The notes: a model not told the origin generated them from the letters alone. Counted from the stretch's first letter, positions 21,416 through 31,103 are shown. The stretch is 51,580 nt of DNA from Candidatus Endobugula sertula (GCA_001723645.1 MDLC01000018.1:1-51580); one strand, 5' to 3'. Program-made: numbers and translations.

Positions 21416-21955
21416 ATGACCCTAGATGATGTTGATAAAGATATTATCTCCCGAGCCAAGAAAATCAAGTGGCTGGTATTGGATGTAGACGGGGTATTAA
21501 CAGACGGTAAGCTGTATTTCAGCAATAATGGCGATGAAATTAAAGCTTTCAACTCCTTGGATGGACATGGAATTAAAATGTTACAAAACAGTGGAGTTAC
21601 TGTCGCCATTATTACAGGACGCACCAGTAAGATTGTACAAAACCGGACTCACAATTTAGGTATTAAACATCTAATTCAAGGCAGAGAAGATAAACTGAAC
21701 GCACTTGAAGAACTCATTAGCGCACACAATGTAAACTACGAGGAAATTGCCCATATGGGCGACGACTATCCTGATTTGACCTTAATCCGGCGTGTAGGTT
21801 TAGGCTTAACAGCAGCTAATTCACACTGGATTGTAAAGGAATATAGCCATTGGCAAAGTCAATTTAATGGTGGCGAAGGAGCCGTAAGAGAAGCCTGCGA
21901 CCTGATTATGCTAGCACAAAATACGTTTGACCAAGCATTAGCCTCCTATCTGTAA
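21416..21955 (+). CDS. kdsC: Kdo-8-phosphate phosphatase
   Basis: The ATG at 21416, right after the kdsD stop, gives 179 residues; an earlier in-frame ATG at 21386 lies inside kdsD. HAD-type phosphatase: nucleophile region LDVDGVLTDG with Asp23 and Asp25, then IITGRTS, and MGDDYPDL for the Mg site. A small C1-type HAD forming a tetramer in known members. It releases Kdo from Kdo-8-phosphate for LPS core synthesis. Confidence 0.94.
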   Translation: MTLDDVDKDIISRAKKIKWLVLDVDGVLTDGKLYFSNNGDEIKAFNSLDGHGIKMLQNSGVTVAIITGRTSKIVQNRTHNLGIKHLIQGREDKLNALEELISAHNVNYEEIAHMGDDYPDLTLIRRVGLGLTAANSHWIVKEYSHWQSQFNGGEGAVREACDLIMLAQNTFDQALASYL

Positions 21956-21968
21956 CTAAACTCTACCT

Positions 21969-22550
21969 ATGACTAAGTGGCATTACTTTTCAATATTCGC
22001 TTTATCCACCCTATTAGTCTTTATCCTCAGACAAGCCCCTCCTAAACTCCTAGTAGGCGTTCCTGAACCGGATGGTAAAATTTACCCTTCCTCTTATTTA
22101 GTGAATACAAAGATCACCCAATACGACGCCCTGGGACAAATATCACATATACTCATGGCAAATAAAATTCGTTATTATGGAAGCCAAGACAGTACCATGG
22201 AAAATATCGCATTATTCGATCAACCTAAATTTGTATTTCACAATAATAACACTGAACAAGATGCTCCCTGGAAAGCGATATCCGATCAGAGCAGCAGTAA
22301 CAACAAAAGTGATGAGTTTCTATTAAGCGGTAATGTCGTACTCTCACAAGAAATAGATGATGAAAATTTTTCTATCATCACGACGAGTCAATTACTTATC
22401 AAACCCAAACAACAATACGCGGAAACAGACAAACCTGCTATGATAAAAAACAAATCAGGTACTACCACTTCTGTGGGACTAAAGATCTCCCTAGACCATG
22501 GAACAGTGGAATTCCTATCTAAAGTACGGAGCCAGTATGTCCTTCATTAA
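21969..22550 (+). CDS. lptC: LPS export system protein LptC
   Basis: 193 residues with an N-terminal membrane anchor (HYFSIFALSTLLVFIL) and a periplasmic beta-jellyroll domain. Sequence similarity is low, as is usual for LptC, but the place between kdsC and lptA, the anchor and the length all fit. It joins the LptBFG transporter to the LptA bridge. Its end overlaps the lptA start by 14 bases. Confidence 0.88.
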   Translation: MTKWHYFSIFALSTLLVFILRQAPPKLLVGVPEPDGKIYPSSYLVNTKITQYDALGQISHILMANKIRYYGSQDSTMENIALFDQPKFVFHNNNTEQDAPWKAISDQSSSNNKSDEFLLSGNVVLSQEIDDENFSIITTSQLLIKPKQQYAETDKPAMIKNKSGTTTSVGLKISLDHGTVEFLSKVRSQYVLH

Positions 22551-23037
22551 CTCTCGCTGTCTATGCATTCTATCCATCATTGGCTTATCGATATTTAGCC
22601 AAAGCAGCTTCGCTTTACCTAATGACAGAGAACAACCTATTAACATCAGTGCTAACCAAGCTCATAAGAACAGCAAGCAAGGAGTCACCGTCTATAAAGG
22701 CAACGTTATCATGACTCAGGGCTCCATCAATATTACTGCTGACAAAGTCACTATTCATGATAACAATGGTGAAGTAGATAAAATTGTTGCAACAGGGACT
22801 CCAGCAACATTTAAACAACAACCGAAACCTGAAAGTGGATTGGTTACCGCCCAAGCTTTAACTCTAGAATACGAGCTGAAAAAAGAATCCTTAGTATTAC
22901 TAAACGAAGCCTTATTAAAGCAAGAGGGGAAAACAACCCGCAGTAATAAAATAACGTACGATATAAAGACTGCTGTGATGAATGCTGGAGATGATACAGG
23001 TAGAGTTCAAATGATTATAAAAACAACCCAAAAGTAA
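22537..23037 (+). CDS. lptA: LPS periplasmic bridge protein LptA
   Basis: The start at 22537 gives 166 residues with a signal peptide (cleaved after about FSQSSFA) and the LptA/OstA domain: PINISANQAHKNSKQGVTVY, GNVIMTQGSINITADKV and TGTPATFKQQ. It oligomerises to carry LPS across the periplasm. The gene overlaps lptC and precedes lptB by 46 bases. Confidence 0.92.
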   Translation: MSFINSRCLCILSIIGLSIFSQSSFALPNDREQPINISANQAHKNSKQGVTVYKGNVIMTQGSINITADKVTIHDNNGEVDKIVATGTPATFKQQPKPESGLVTAQALTLEYELKKESLVLLNEALLKQEGKTTRSNKITYDIKTAVMNAGDDTGRVQMIIKTTQK

Positions 23038-23083
23038 CCACCTTTGCCCTTGCTTAATAACCTCAAATGACTAAAAAATTATC

Positions 23084-23809
23084 ATGCCTACCTTACAAGC
23101 ACTCAACCTTGCTAAAAGCTATAAAAAACGTCCCGTTGTCATCGACGTTTCTATTACCGTTAACAGCGGACAAATTGTTGGCTTACTCGGGCCGAATGGC
23201 GCTGGAAAAACCACCTGCTTTTATATGATAGCTGGGCTTGTTAGGGCCGACCAAGGCTCAATTATCATAAACAACAAGGATATCAGTGAGCTCCCTATGC
23301 ATAGCCGCGCACAGGCCGGTATCGGTTATCTGCCTCAAGAAGCATCGATCTTTCGCAAGCTATCTGTTGCTGATAACATTTTGGCAATATTGGAAACACG
23401 TGAAGCACTCAACAAAAACCAACGCCAAAAAAAGTTGGATACTTTGCTTCAAGAATTTCATATCACTCATATCCGCGATTCTATGGGGATGTCGCTATCA
23501 GGAGGAGAAAGAAGACGAGTAGAGATTGCCAGAGCACTCGCCACAGAACCTGATTTTATCCTCCTCGATGAGCCATTTGCTGGCGTTGACCCTATTTCAG
23601 TCAACGATATTAAACAGATCATTACCCATCTTCAACAACGTGGTATTGGCATACTCATTACAGACCACAATGTTAGGGAAACACTTACCATCTGTGAACA
23701 AGCCTACATTGTTAGTGAAGGCCATATCATCGCCAAAGGCACCGCTAAAGAAGTGTTACAAAATGAACAGGTTAAGCAGGTCTATCTAGGTAACAATTTC
23801 TCACTATAA
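23084..23809 (+). CDS. lptB: LPS export ABC transporter ATPase LptB
   Basis: 241 residues. Walker [10 protein letters not shown] near residue 37, Q-loop in [13 protein letters not shown], signature [16 protein letters not shown], Walker [14 protein letters not shown] and switch DHN. LptB drives extraction of LPS from the inner membrane with LptFG (not in the window). rpoN follows after 129 bases. Confidence 0.96.
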   Translation: MPTLQALNLAKSYKKRPVVIDVSITVNSGQIVGLLGPNGAGKTTCFYMIAGLVRADQGSIIINNKDISELPMHSRAQAGIGYLPQEASIFRKLSVADNILAILETREALNKNQRQKKLDTLLQEFHITHIRDSMGMSLSGGERRRVEIARALATEPDFILLDEPFAGVDPISVNDIKQIITHLQQRGIGILITDHNVRETLTICEQAYIVSEGHIIAKGTAKEVLQNEQVKQVYLGNNFSL

Positions 23810-23938
23810 CGACCCAACCTAGGCATAAGTCTTGCTTAAAGACTAATGAGTGACTAGAATTATACGTGTAGTCTGTATAGCTACCAACCCACTGTTGGTG
23901 ATGGTATCACTTAGCCAGTAACGAGATATATCAATCAA

Positions 23939-25471
23939 ATGAAGCAATCATTACAACTTAAAATGGGTCAAAACCTAACCATGACCCCACAGCTGCAACA
24001 AGCAATACGCTTATTACAACTATCCACTCTAGATTTACAAAACGAGATACAAGAAGCATTAGACAGCAACCCAATGCTGGAAATAGTCGAAGAACACAAT
24101 AAACCAAACAGCAAATCTGAAGACTCAGAACACCACTCCGAAACCCATACAAGCAGTGACACTTCTCCAGCAAATACACAATCTTCTCCCAGTGAAACAG
24201 CAACAAAAGAGCCCACATCAACAGAGGATTTGGATTGGTCACAAAACATACCTGAAGATTTACCTGTCGATACTAATTGGGAAGATGTATATCAAAGTTC
24301 CTCAAACCACAACAGCACACCACCTCACGATGAAAATAACGTTGAAACTCAACGAAGCAGCACAGAAAGTCTACAAGACCATTTGTTATGGCAACTAAAC
24401 CTGACGCCTTTTTCCGATCAGGATTATTCTATAGCATTAACCATTATTGACGATATTAAGCCTTGTGGCATGTTATCGTCGTCTGTTTCGGAAATTTACA
24501 CTTCGCTCAAAGAAACATTTGACGATCTTGAAGAAGGTGAAGTATTTGCTGTCCTACACCGTTTACAACAATTTGATCCGCCTGGGGTTGCCAGCCAAAA
24601 TATAGAAGAATGCCTATTAATACAATTAAAACAGTTGGAACAATATGCTGACAATAGCAATGCCATCAATGGCTTGGCAACAGCGAAAAAAATAGCTGCA
24701 GAACACCTGCCTTTGCTCGCCACACGAAATTATAAAACGCTAATGAGAAAATTGCGTATCAAAGAAAACGAGCTAAAAGATGCGATATCTCTTATCCAAA
24801 GTACCAACCCCCGTCCAGGAGAAGATATTGGAAGCGATCGTACAGAATATGTTGTTCCAGATGTATTCGTTAGTAAAAAGAACGACTGCTGGAGCATTGA
24901 ACTAAACCCGGATATTGCTCCCAAGATACGTATCAATAATCAATATGCAGGTCTAGTGAAACGCGCTGATTCAAGTAGTGATAATACTTACTTAAAAAAT
25001 AATCTACAGGAAGCACGCTGGTTTTTAAAAAGCCTGCAAAGTAGAAACGAAACCCTATTGAAAGTAGCCAGTGCTATCGTCGAAAAACAACGCGGCTTTT
25101 TAGAATTTGGGGAAGAAGCGATGAGACCTCTGATACTACATGATATTGCAGAATCCGTTGAAATGCATGAATCAACGATCTCGCGCGTCACCACCAATAA
25201 ATATATGCATACACCACAGGGGATTTTTGAATTAAAATACTTCTTCTCCAGCCACGTTAGCACCGACAATGGTGGTGAATGTTCATCAACAGCGATTAGA
25301 GCTTTTATTAAAAAACTGATTGCTGCTGAAAACGTCAAAAAACCATTAAGTGATAGTAAAATTACTACATTACTTGCAGATCAAGGAGTAAAAGTTGCAC
25401 GAAGAACGATTGCCAAATATAGAGAATCAATGTCCATACCTCCTTCGAATGAGCGTAAGCAACTGATTTAA
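23939..25471 (+). CDS. rpoN: RNA polymerase sigma-54 factor
   Basis: 510 residues. Region I (1-50) is Gln/Leu rich: LKMGQNLTMTPQLQQAIRLL and LDSNPMLE. A long acidic, Ser/Thr-rich region II spans about 50-140. The core-binding domain and the helix-turn-helix (STISRVTTNKYMHTP, then KYFFSSH) follow, and the RpoN box ARRTIAKYR is at 487-495. It directs activator-dependent transcription, for example of nitrogen and motility genes. ptsN follows directly; the hpf gene usually placed between them is missing. Confidence 0.97.
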   Translation: MKQSLQLKMGQNLTMTPQLQQAIRLLQLSTLDLQNEIQEALDSNPMLEIVEEHNKPNSKSEDSEHHSETHTSSDTSPANTQSSPSETATKEPTSTEDLDWSQNIPEDLPVDTNWEDVYQSSSNHNSTPPHDENNVETQRSSTESLQDHLLWQLNLTPFSDQDYSIALTIIDDIKPCGMLSSSVSEIYTSLKETFDDLEEGEVFAVLHRLQQFDPPGVASQNIEECLLIQLKQLEQYADNSNAINGLATAKKIAAEHLPLLATRNYKTLMRKLRIKENELKDAISLIQSTNPRPGEDIGSDRTEYVVPDVFVSKKNDCWSIELNPDIAPKIRINNQYAGLVKRADSSSDNTYLKNNLQEARWFLKSLQSRNETLLKVASAIVEKQRGFLEFGEEAMRPLILHDIAESVEMHESTISRVTTNKYMHTPQGIFELKYFFSSHVSTDNGGECSSTAIRAFIKKLIAAENVKKPLSDSKITTLLADQGVKVARRTIAKYRESMSIPPSNERKQLI

Positions 25472-25511
25472 AAATACTATTACCATACTGCTAATCACCC
25501 AACATATAACT

Positions 25512-25955
25512 ATGAATATAGCTTCACTACTATCACCCAAATCAGTACTTTGCAAACACAGCTCCAGTAGCAAAAAGCGACTATTAGAAGATATGGCCGA
25601 GTATATCTGTAAGCAATATACAGAACTTGATTCCAACACTGTATTTCGTGCACTCATTTCCCGGGAAAAACTGGGTTCTACCAGTATCGGTAACGGTATT
25701 GCTATTCCCCACTGTCGTATCCCCCAATGCAACAAAACCATTGGCATGCTAGTCACCCTGGATCAAGGCATCGAATTTAACGCTATCGACAACCAAAATG
25801 TCGACATCATATTCACACTACTTGTACCCGAAGGCGCCAATGATAAGCACCTACAGACATTAGCCTGTATTGCTGAAACACTCTCTAATGACGTTATATT
25901 AAATAATATACGTCATGCACAACAGTCAGAAGAACTCTTACAGGTGTTACAATAA
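25512..25955 (+). CDS. ptsN: PTS IIA-Ntr regulatory protein
   Basis: 147 residues, EIIA-fructose/mannitol fold. The phosphorylated histidine is His67 in GIAIPHCR. It receives phosphate from NPr (gene downstream) and regulates potassium and nitrogen-linked functions in E. coli. It lies in the conserved rpoN-ptsN-rapZ-npr row. Confidence 0.94.
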   Translation: MNIASLLSPKSVLCKHSSSSKKRLLEDMAEYICKQYTELDSNTVFRALISREKLGSTSIGNGIAIPHCRIPQCNKTIGMLVTLDQGIEFNAIDNQNVDIIFTLLVPEGANDKHLQTLACIAETLSNDVILNNIRHAQQSEELLQVLQ

Positions 25956-26023
25956 CTCTTCACCTAGGTTGACATTAATATATGGCAGCCCCTGAGGCGT
26001 GGCAGGATATAATAGGCAACAAT

Positions 26024-26881
26024 ATGCAATTGGTTATTATCAGTGGACGTTCAGGGTCAGGCAAAAGTACTGTTTTACATGTGCTAGAAGATGCCGGTTT
26101 TACCTGCATAGATAACCTCCCCGCATCCCTGCTACCTAATTTAGCCAAGCATAGCCAAAAAGCAGCAAATAAACGCTACGCTATCAGTATTGATGCTAGG
26201 AACACTTATGAAGATCTTAAACAACTGCCTTTTATTATTCTCGATAAACCCATCAATGACATTCAGCATCAGGTCATTTTTCTTGATGCCAGTAACGATA
26301 TTTTGCTACAACGTTTTAGCGAAACTCGTCGCAAACACCCATTAACAGATCAAACAACAGATCTGCGACAAGCCATCAACCAGGAAAAAGAACTACTCAA
26401 ACCCATACTCGATGTAGCAAATATTGTACTGGATACCAGCGATATGAAATACCATGACCTTCGAGATGTGATCAAAAGACGTTTTATGGCCATTAAAGCT
26501 GGCAACACTGCCGTTATGTTTCAGTCATTTGGATTCAAATACGGCATTCCAAAAGACGCCGACCTGGTTTTTGATGCTCGCTGTTTACCCAACCCACACT
26601 GGAAAACACATTTACGTCAACTCACCGGTCAAGATGATGCTGTTAAACAGTTTTTAAATACTCAAACTCAAGTTGAAGAAATGTTTCAGGATATTACGCA
26701 ATTTCTTAGCAAATGGTTACCTCGCTATGAAGAAAATAATCGGAGTTATATCACCATAGCCATTGGTTGCACAGGAGGACAACATCGTTCAGTATACTTA
26801 TGCGAACGCCTTGCCAGTTACTTTGAAAAAAATAGCTGTCATATACAACGGCGCCATAGAGAGTTAAAAAACCATGATTAG
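26024..26881 (+). CDS. rapZ: RNase adapter protein RapZ
   Basis: The ATG at 26024 gives 285 residues, very near the 284 of E. coli; an in-frame ATG at 25982 would add 14 residues not seen in the family. N-terminal P-loop GRSGSGKST, middle FLDASNDILLQRFSETRRKHPL, and C-terminal IAIGCTGGQHRSVY. RapZ binds the GlmY/GlmZ small RNAs and guides RNase E, controlling glucosamine-6-phosphate synthase. Its last 8 bases overlap npr. Confidence 0.93.
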   Translation: MQLVIISGRSGSGKSTVLHVLEDAGFTCIDNLPASLLPNLAKHSQKAANKRYAISIDARNTYEDLKQLPFIILDKPINDIQHQVIFLDASNDILLQRFSETRRKHPLTDQTTDLRQAINQEKELLKPILDVANIVLDTSDMKYHDLRDVIKRRFMAIKAGNTAVMFQSFGFKYGIPKDADLVFDARCLPNPHWKTHLRQLTGQDDAVKQFLNTQTQVEEMFQDITQFLSKWLPRYEENNRSYITIAIGCTGGQHRSVYLCERLASYFEKNSCHIQRRHRELKNHD

Positions 26882-27143
26882 GCAGTCATTAACGATTATT
26901 AATAAATTAGGATTACACGCACGAGCAGCCGCTAAACTAGCAGCATTAGCTGGACGTTATTCTAGTAGCATTCAGGTTTCTATCGATACGAAAACCGTTG
27001 ATTGCAAAAGTGTTATATCTCTCATGTTGTTAGCCGCGAGTAAGGGAACAAACATTGAAATAATCGTTGAAGGCTGTGACGAAAATACCGCAATGGAAGC
27101 CATAGAACAATTAATTAATGATCGGTTTGATGAAGCCGAATAA
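26874..27143 (+). CDS. ptsO: Phosphocarrier protein NPr
   Basis: 89 residues, HPr family. The active histidine is His15 (NKLGLHARAAAKL) and the regulatory serine region is CKSVISLMLLAASKG. It carries phosphate from PtsP (EI-Ntr) to PtsN. It overlaps rapZ by 8 bases and closes the rpoN-ptsN-rapZ-npr group; mgtE follows after 63 bases. Confidence 0.94.
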   Translation: MIRQSLTIINKLGLHARAAAKLAALAGRYSSSIQVSIDTKTVDCKSVISLMLLAASKGTNIEIIVEGCDENTAMEAIEQLINDRFDEAE

Positions 27144-27206
27144 TTAAAAACTTACAAAGTCATTTGACGCTGAACGAGATTTTACGTCAATACTCATATC
27201 ACGACT

Positions 27207-28574
27207 ATGCAGAATTTCATAGAAGAAAAAATTGACAAAACGCAAGAGCATCTTAGCAAGCTTTCCGATATTTTAGAAAATAATGGTGAAATGCGTTCGA
27301 TTAAACGTATGCTCAATGGCTTAAAACCCATTGAGATATCGCAATTATTGGAATCATCCCCTCCACCCTCAAGGAAAGTATTATGGACAATGGTCGAAGA
27401 AGATATAAGGGGTGCTGTATTACAGGAAATCCCTGATGAATTAACCGGTCAAATATTGAAAACCATGAATACTCAACAGGTTGCCGATATTACCAATGAT
27501 CTTGATGCAGATGACGCGGCAGATATTTTACAACAACTCCCTAACCGCATTATTCAAGAAGTTCTACAAGCCATGTCAGAGCAAAGTCGCTCTCGCGTAG
27601 AAACCGTTCTTTCTTATGAGGAAGATACGGCAGGCGGCTTAATGAATACAGACATTATTACCATTCGACCACCCTTTACTCTGGACGTTGTGATTCGATA
27701 TTTACGACGTCATGACGAAATTCCACCATCAACAGACCAACTCTTTGTCGTTAATCAAGATGACGTGTTTCTTGGTACATTATCAATGAATAAGCTTCTC
27801 ACGTCTGATCCCAATATCAGCGTACGTGAAATTATGCGCACCGATACTGAAGCCCTCCCTGTTAATATGAAAGATAATGAAGTTGCACAGTTATTTGAGC
27901 AAAATGACTGGGTTTCCGCGGCAGTTATTAATGAACAACAACAAATCGTTGGCCGTATCACTATTGATGATGTTGTCGATGTTATTATTGAAGAAGCAGA
28001 CCACTCACTCATGAGCCTTGCTGGCCTTGACGACGATGAAGATACGTTTGCTCCATTGATAAGAACAACTCCAAGGCGAGCCATATGGTTAGGGGTCAAT
28101 TTACTAACAGCAATCCTTGCATCATCCGTTATTAACTTATTTCAAGGCACTATTGATAAAGTGGTCGCACTCGCAGTGCTAATGCCCATAGTAGCCAGCA
28201 TGGGGGGCATTGCTGGTAGCCAAACCTTAGCCATCGTTATACGCGGTACAGCTCTCGGAAAAATAGGGCCGTCTAACCAGCACTGGCTGTTATCCCGAGA
28301 AATTTTATCAGGCTTATTCAATGGTATTTTATGGGCAGTGGTTCTAGGTAGTATTACCTCCTGGTGGTTTGATGATATTTATATGGCCATGATCATTGGG
28401 GTAGCAACAGTGATTAATCTAGTGACTGCAGCGGTTGGTGGCACCTTACTACCACCATTCCTTAAAAAAATGGGAATTGATCCTGCTTTAGCTGCTGGTG
28501 TAGCACTTACTACACTGACAGATGTTGTAGGATTTATGGCCTTTCTCGGCCTAGCGACACTATTTTATGCCTAA
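27207..28574 (+). CDS. mgtE: Magnesium transporter MgtE
   Basis: 455 residues in the usual MgtE order: an N-terminal helical domain (about 20-130, with LDADDAADILQQLP), two CBS domains (about 135-255), a linking plug helix and a five-helix membrane domain (about 285-455, with MPIVASMGGIAGSQTLAI and the typical AVGGTLLPPFLKKMGIDPA). It is a gated Mg2+ channel; the cytosolic domains close it when Mg2+ is plentiful. darP starts in its stop codon (TAATG). Confidence 0.95.
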   Translation: MQNFIEEKIDKTQEHLSKLSDILENNGEMRSIKRMLNGLKPIEISQLLESSPPPSRKVLWTMVEEDIRGAVLQEIPDELTGQILKTMNTQQVADITNDLDADDAADILQQLPNRIIQEVLQAMSEQSRSRVETVLSYEEDTAGGLMNTDIITIRPPFTLDVVIRYLRRHDEIPPSTDQLFVVNQDDVFLGTLSMNKLLTSDPNISVREIMRTDTEALPVNMKDNEVAQLFEQNDWVSAAVINEQQQIVGRITIDDVVDVIIEEADHSLMSLAGLDDDEDTFAPLIRTTPRRAIWLGVNLLTAILASSVINLFQGTIDKVVALAVLMPIVASMGGIAGSQTLAIVIRGTALGKIGPSNQHWLLSREILSGLFNGILWAVVLGSITSWWFDDIYMAMIIGVATVINLVTAAVGGTLLPPFLKKMGIDPALAAGVALTTLTDVVGFMAFLGLATLFYA

Positions 28575-29110
28575 TGAATACAGAAAATATGATAAACAAA
28601 GACGATGATGAATGTCTCATCAGCCGCACAGAACAAAAGAAAGCCGCTCGAAAACTCGTATTATTAGCAGAGCAATTGGTCGCATTAAGCGATACCATGT
28701 TGCTGAACATACCATTATCTGATGAATTACGTAACGCTATCGGCACTGCCAAAAAAATTAAAGTCGGCAATCCCTTAAAACGGCAAATGCACTTCATTGC
28801 CAAACTAATACGAAAAACAGGCCCTGAACCGATTCACACCGCATTAGACAATCTTCAACAGCAAGACTGCGTACATGAAAAGAACACAAAAATCACTACA
28901 CAATGGCGCGATAGACTGATTGATGGAAATAATACGGTTATCAGTGAGTTTATTGAAAAGTTTCCCAATTGTAATAAACAAAAGCTGAACCAATTAGTCC
29001 GTGCAGCAATAAAAGAACATCGGCTACTTAATCAAAGCCTCACACCTCAGCAAAATACCAAACAGAAAAGAACCCTCTTTAACTTTTTACGTGAAGTCAT
29101 TAGCAAGTAG
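28574..29110 (+). CDS. darP: Ribosome-associated protein YjgA/DarP (DUF615)
   Basis: 178 residues, charged and helical, with the DUF615 features ISRTEQKKAARKLVLLAEQLVALS, IGTAKKI and GNPLKRQMHFIAKLIRK. In E. coli it binds late 50S assembly intermediates. Its start overlaps the mgtE stop by one base. The gene marks the left border of the accessory island, and a structured repeat starts in the base after its stop. Confidence 0.92.
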   Translation: MNTENMINKDDDECLISRTEQKKAARKLVLLAEQLVALSDTMLLNIPLSDELRNAIGTAKKIKVGNPLKRQMHFIAKLIRKTGPEPIHTALDNLQQQDCVHEKNTKITTQWRDRLIDGNNTVISEFIEKFPNCNKQKLNQLVRAAIKEHRLLNQSLTPQQNTKQKRTLFNFLREVISK

Positions 29111-29187
29111 GGGGCCTGTTTAGCTCCCCCAAAAGACATAATTTTCTGCAGCCCTTGCCATCCCTAGACTCTAGAGGGGCATGACTT
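29111..29187. repeat. Structured repeat, left island copy
   Basis: Read as the reverse complement it matches 36011-36083 with only scattered differences and small gaps: shared blocks include ATGCCCCTCTA, GATGGC, CTGCAGA, ATGTCTTTT and GGGGG. It contains two dyads: GGGGG...CCCCC at 29110-29130, next to the darP stop, and CCCTAGA/TCTAGAGGG near 29162-29178. The first dyad may serve as the darP 3' hairpin although no T-tract follows. The copy at 36011 is inverted relative to this one. Confidence 0.8.
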
Positions 29188-29239
29188 TATTTTTTGGACT
29201 ATATCCTGACTTTTGGGGTAGCATTTGGCGATTTTTTAG

Positions 29240-29735
29240 GCGTCAACTCTGTCAAGAAGCAAAAGGCTCAAGATACTTCTCCAGCCTGAGATCAATGATC
29301 TATACAGTCCTCCTCGATGCACTATTGAACGACAACGTTACTTCTTTTCCTTGAATGATGAGAAGTTAACCATAGCCAAGTCCATTCGAAAACGAGAGCA
29401 CCGTTGTTATTTTGTTGCAATGCTCGGTTACTTTAAAACGAAACCGATTATACTCAACCTCAGTTTCCGCCCAATAGAAAACGACTGGAGTTTTATCGCT
29501 AAAGAAACTTTCCCTGGCAACAAACTACATCAGTTTTCGCTGAACCAAAAGCAACGTGATCGACTCTGTAATGGTCATTCAAGCTGAGCGCGAGCGTATA
29601 GAGTTGCAGCTTGAAGGTTTAATTTCACCCACGCTTAAAAATGAGCTTGTAGCTCTTACTAGTGGTGAAACTCAACTAAAACTATCACACCTATTGTTGC
29701 AAGGCTCCCAAAAATTCACTACTGGAAGCCTGTAG
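29240..29735 (+). pseudogene. Decayed Tn3-family transposase (N-terminal DUF4158 part)
   Basis: Two pieces in different frames. 29240-29587 encodes SRSKRLKILLQPEINDLYSP, then RQRYFFSLNDEKLTIAKSIR and YFVAMLGYFKTKP, which resembles the N-terminal domain of Tn3-family TnpA (IS1071-like). An in-frame stop (29237) precedes it and it has no proper start codon. 29571-29735 continues with VIQAERERIELQLEGLISPT and ends early. The catalytic DDE region is absent, so this is a relic, with no sign of a working resolvase nearby. Confidence 0.75.
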
Positions 29736-29770
29736 CCTTGTCCATAATTCCTTGGATTCTACAGAGGCAT
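29729..29770. repeat. Structured repeat, third degenerate copy
   Basis: The segment from CTGTAGCCTTGTCCAT to TTCTACAGAGGCATG parallels CTGCAGCCCTTGCCAT to CTCTAGAGGGGCATG of the left copy, in the same orientation, with a small insertion. It lies at the end of the Tn3 relic, so the relic is bracketed by direct copies at 29111 and 29729. More diverged than the two border copies. Confidence 0.5.
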
Positions 29771-30095
29771 GTTGTTCAAACAGTGGCGTCAAGCGTGTGA
29801 ACAAATGCTAATAAATGGCATGAAAAACAAGGTAAATTGTTAATTATTGCGACAAATATGAGTTCAAATGTGAAATAGTTACTATAATTTCTTGAAATTT
29901 TTTAAGAATAATAGTGAAATGCGTTCTACACATTGCTGGCGTTACTTCTCCTTTTAAGGTTTGATGTACGTATTGATCACCTTCTTAGTATTGACCCTTG
30001 GTAATGCCATTATTTAATGGCATTAAATTACTCATTACACAAAAGTTGTTGAGTAATAGATTTATGTTTAGTTAAGAACTAACTGAGGTTTTCAT
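29771..30095. other. AT-rich intergenic region before the arn-like cassette
   Basis: 325 AT-rich bases with no gene seen. It holds a perfect 11-bp inverted repeat, TAATGCCATTA at 30002-30012 and TAATGGCATTA at 30015-30025, separated by TT, 70 bases before the aminotransferase start. The dyad could be an operator or RNA hairpin; it has no T-tract. Confidence 0.45.
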
Positions 30096-31103
30096 TTGAA
30101 AGATAGTTTTATACCATTTTCTCGCCCAACCATCGGTGAGGAAGAAATAAACGAGGTAGTAGATTCACTCTCTTCAGGTTGGATTACTACAGGCCCTAAA
30201 GTATCGCAGCTAGAAAAAATGTTTGCACAGCGGTTTAGCGTGAAAGATAGCTTGGCTGTTAATTCAGGGACTGCCGCCTGGCACCTTTTGGCTCATAGTT
30301 TAAATATTGGCCCTGGAGATGAAGTAATCCTTCCATCAATTACTTGGCCATCAATGGCTAACATTATTGAGCATCTTGGAGCTACTCCTATTTTTGCTGA
30401 TGTTGATAAAGACACCGTAATAATGAAACCCTCAGAGGTGGAGCGTTTAATTAATGATAACACTAAGGCCATTTTGCCAGTGCACTATGCCGGTGCGGCA
30501 GCTGATATTGATGCTTATAAGTCAATTATAGGTGACCACCCTATTACCATTGTTGAAGATGCTGCCCATGCAATTGGCAGCCACTATAAGGGGTCCGAAG
30601 TTGGGTGTCATTCTGATGCAATTGTTTTTAGTTTTCACCCAACAAAGAGTATGACTACAGGAGAAGGCGGATTATTAATCTGCAAGGATCCCTACATTAT
30701 GAATAAGGCGCGCAGCCTTAGCCTTAATGGGGTGGGGAAATCGGCATGGGAGCGTCTCAGTCAGTCCAGCGCAAATTATGAGCTGACAGAGCCCGGCTAT
30801 AAATACAATATGTTAGATATGCAAGCCGCTTTAGGTATTCATCAGCTGAAAAAATTGGATAATTTTATCACGTTAAGAACTGTTTTGGTCGAAAGATATC
30901 AAAACTTATTATCGGGAATCGGTACGGTTCAACCGATAGGGTTCGTTGATTACCCAATTAAGCATTCATGGCATATTTATGTTGTCAAACTAAATTTAAA
31001 CCTACTTAAAATGTCGAGAAATGCTTACGTAGACAAACTAAAGTCACAAGGTATTGGTGTGGGCATTCATTTTGAAGCAGTCCATATGTTGGAATACCTT
31101 TAG
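30096..31103 (+). CDS. ArnB-like PLP aminotransferase, C-terminally truncated
   Basis: The TTG start at 30096 has GAGG 8 bases upstream. 335 residues of a DegT/DnrJ/EryC1/StrS aminotransferase resembling ArnB (UDP-4-amino-4-deoxy-L-arabinose synthesis): FSRPTIGEEEINEVVDSLSS, GWITTGPKVSQLEK, EDAAHAIGSHY and the PLP lysine in SFHPTKSMTTGEGG. ArnB is usually near 380 residues. Here the protein stops right after GIHFEAVHMLEYL, losing roughly the last 45 residues at a junction with an arnA fragment. Activity is doubtful. In ArnB-type pathways the product modifies lipid A and gives cationic peptide resistance. Confidence 0.8.
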   Translation: MKDSFIPFSRPTIGEEEINEVVDSLSSGWITTGPKVSQLEKMFAQRFSVKDSLAVNSGTAAWHLLAHSLNIGPGDEVILPSITWPSMANIIEHLGATPIFADVDKDTVIMKPSEVERLINDNTKAILPVHYAGAAADIDAYKSIIGDHPITIVEDAAHAIGSHYKGSEVGCHSDAIVFSFHPTKSMTTGEGGLLICKDPYIMNKARSLSLNGVGKSAWERLSQSSANYELTEPGYKYNMLDMQAALGIHQLKKLDNFITLRTVLVERYQNLLSGIGTVQPIGFVDYPIKHSWHIYVVKLNLNLLKMSRNAYVDKLKSQGIGVGIHFEAVHMLEYL

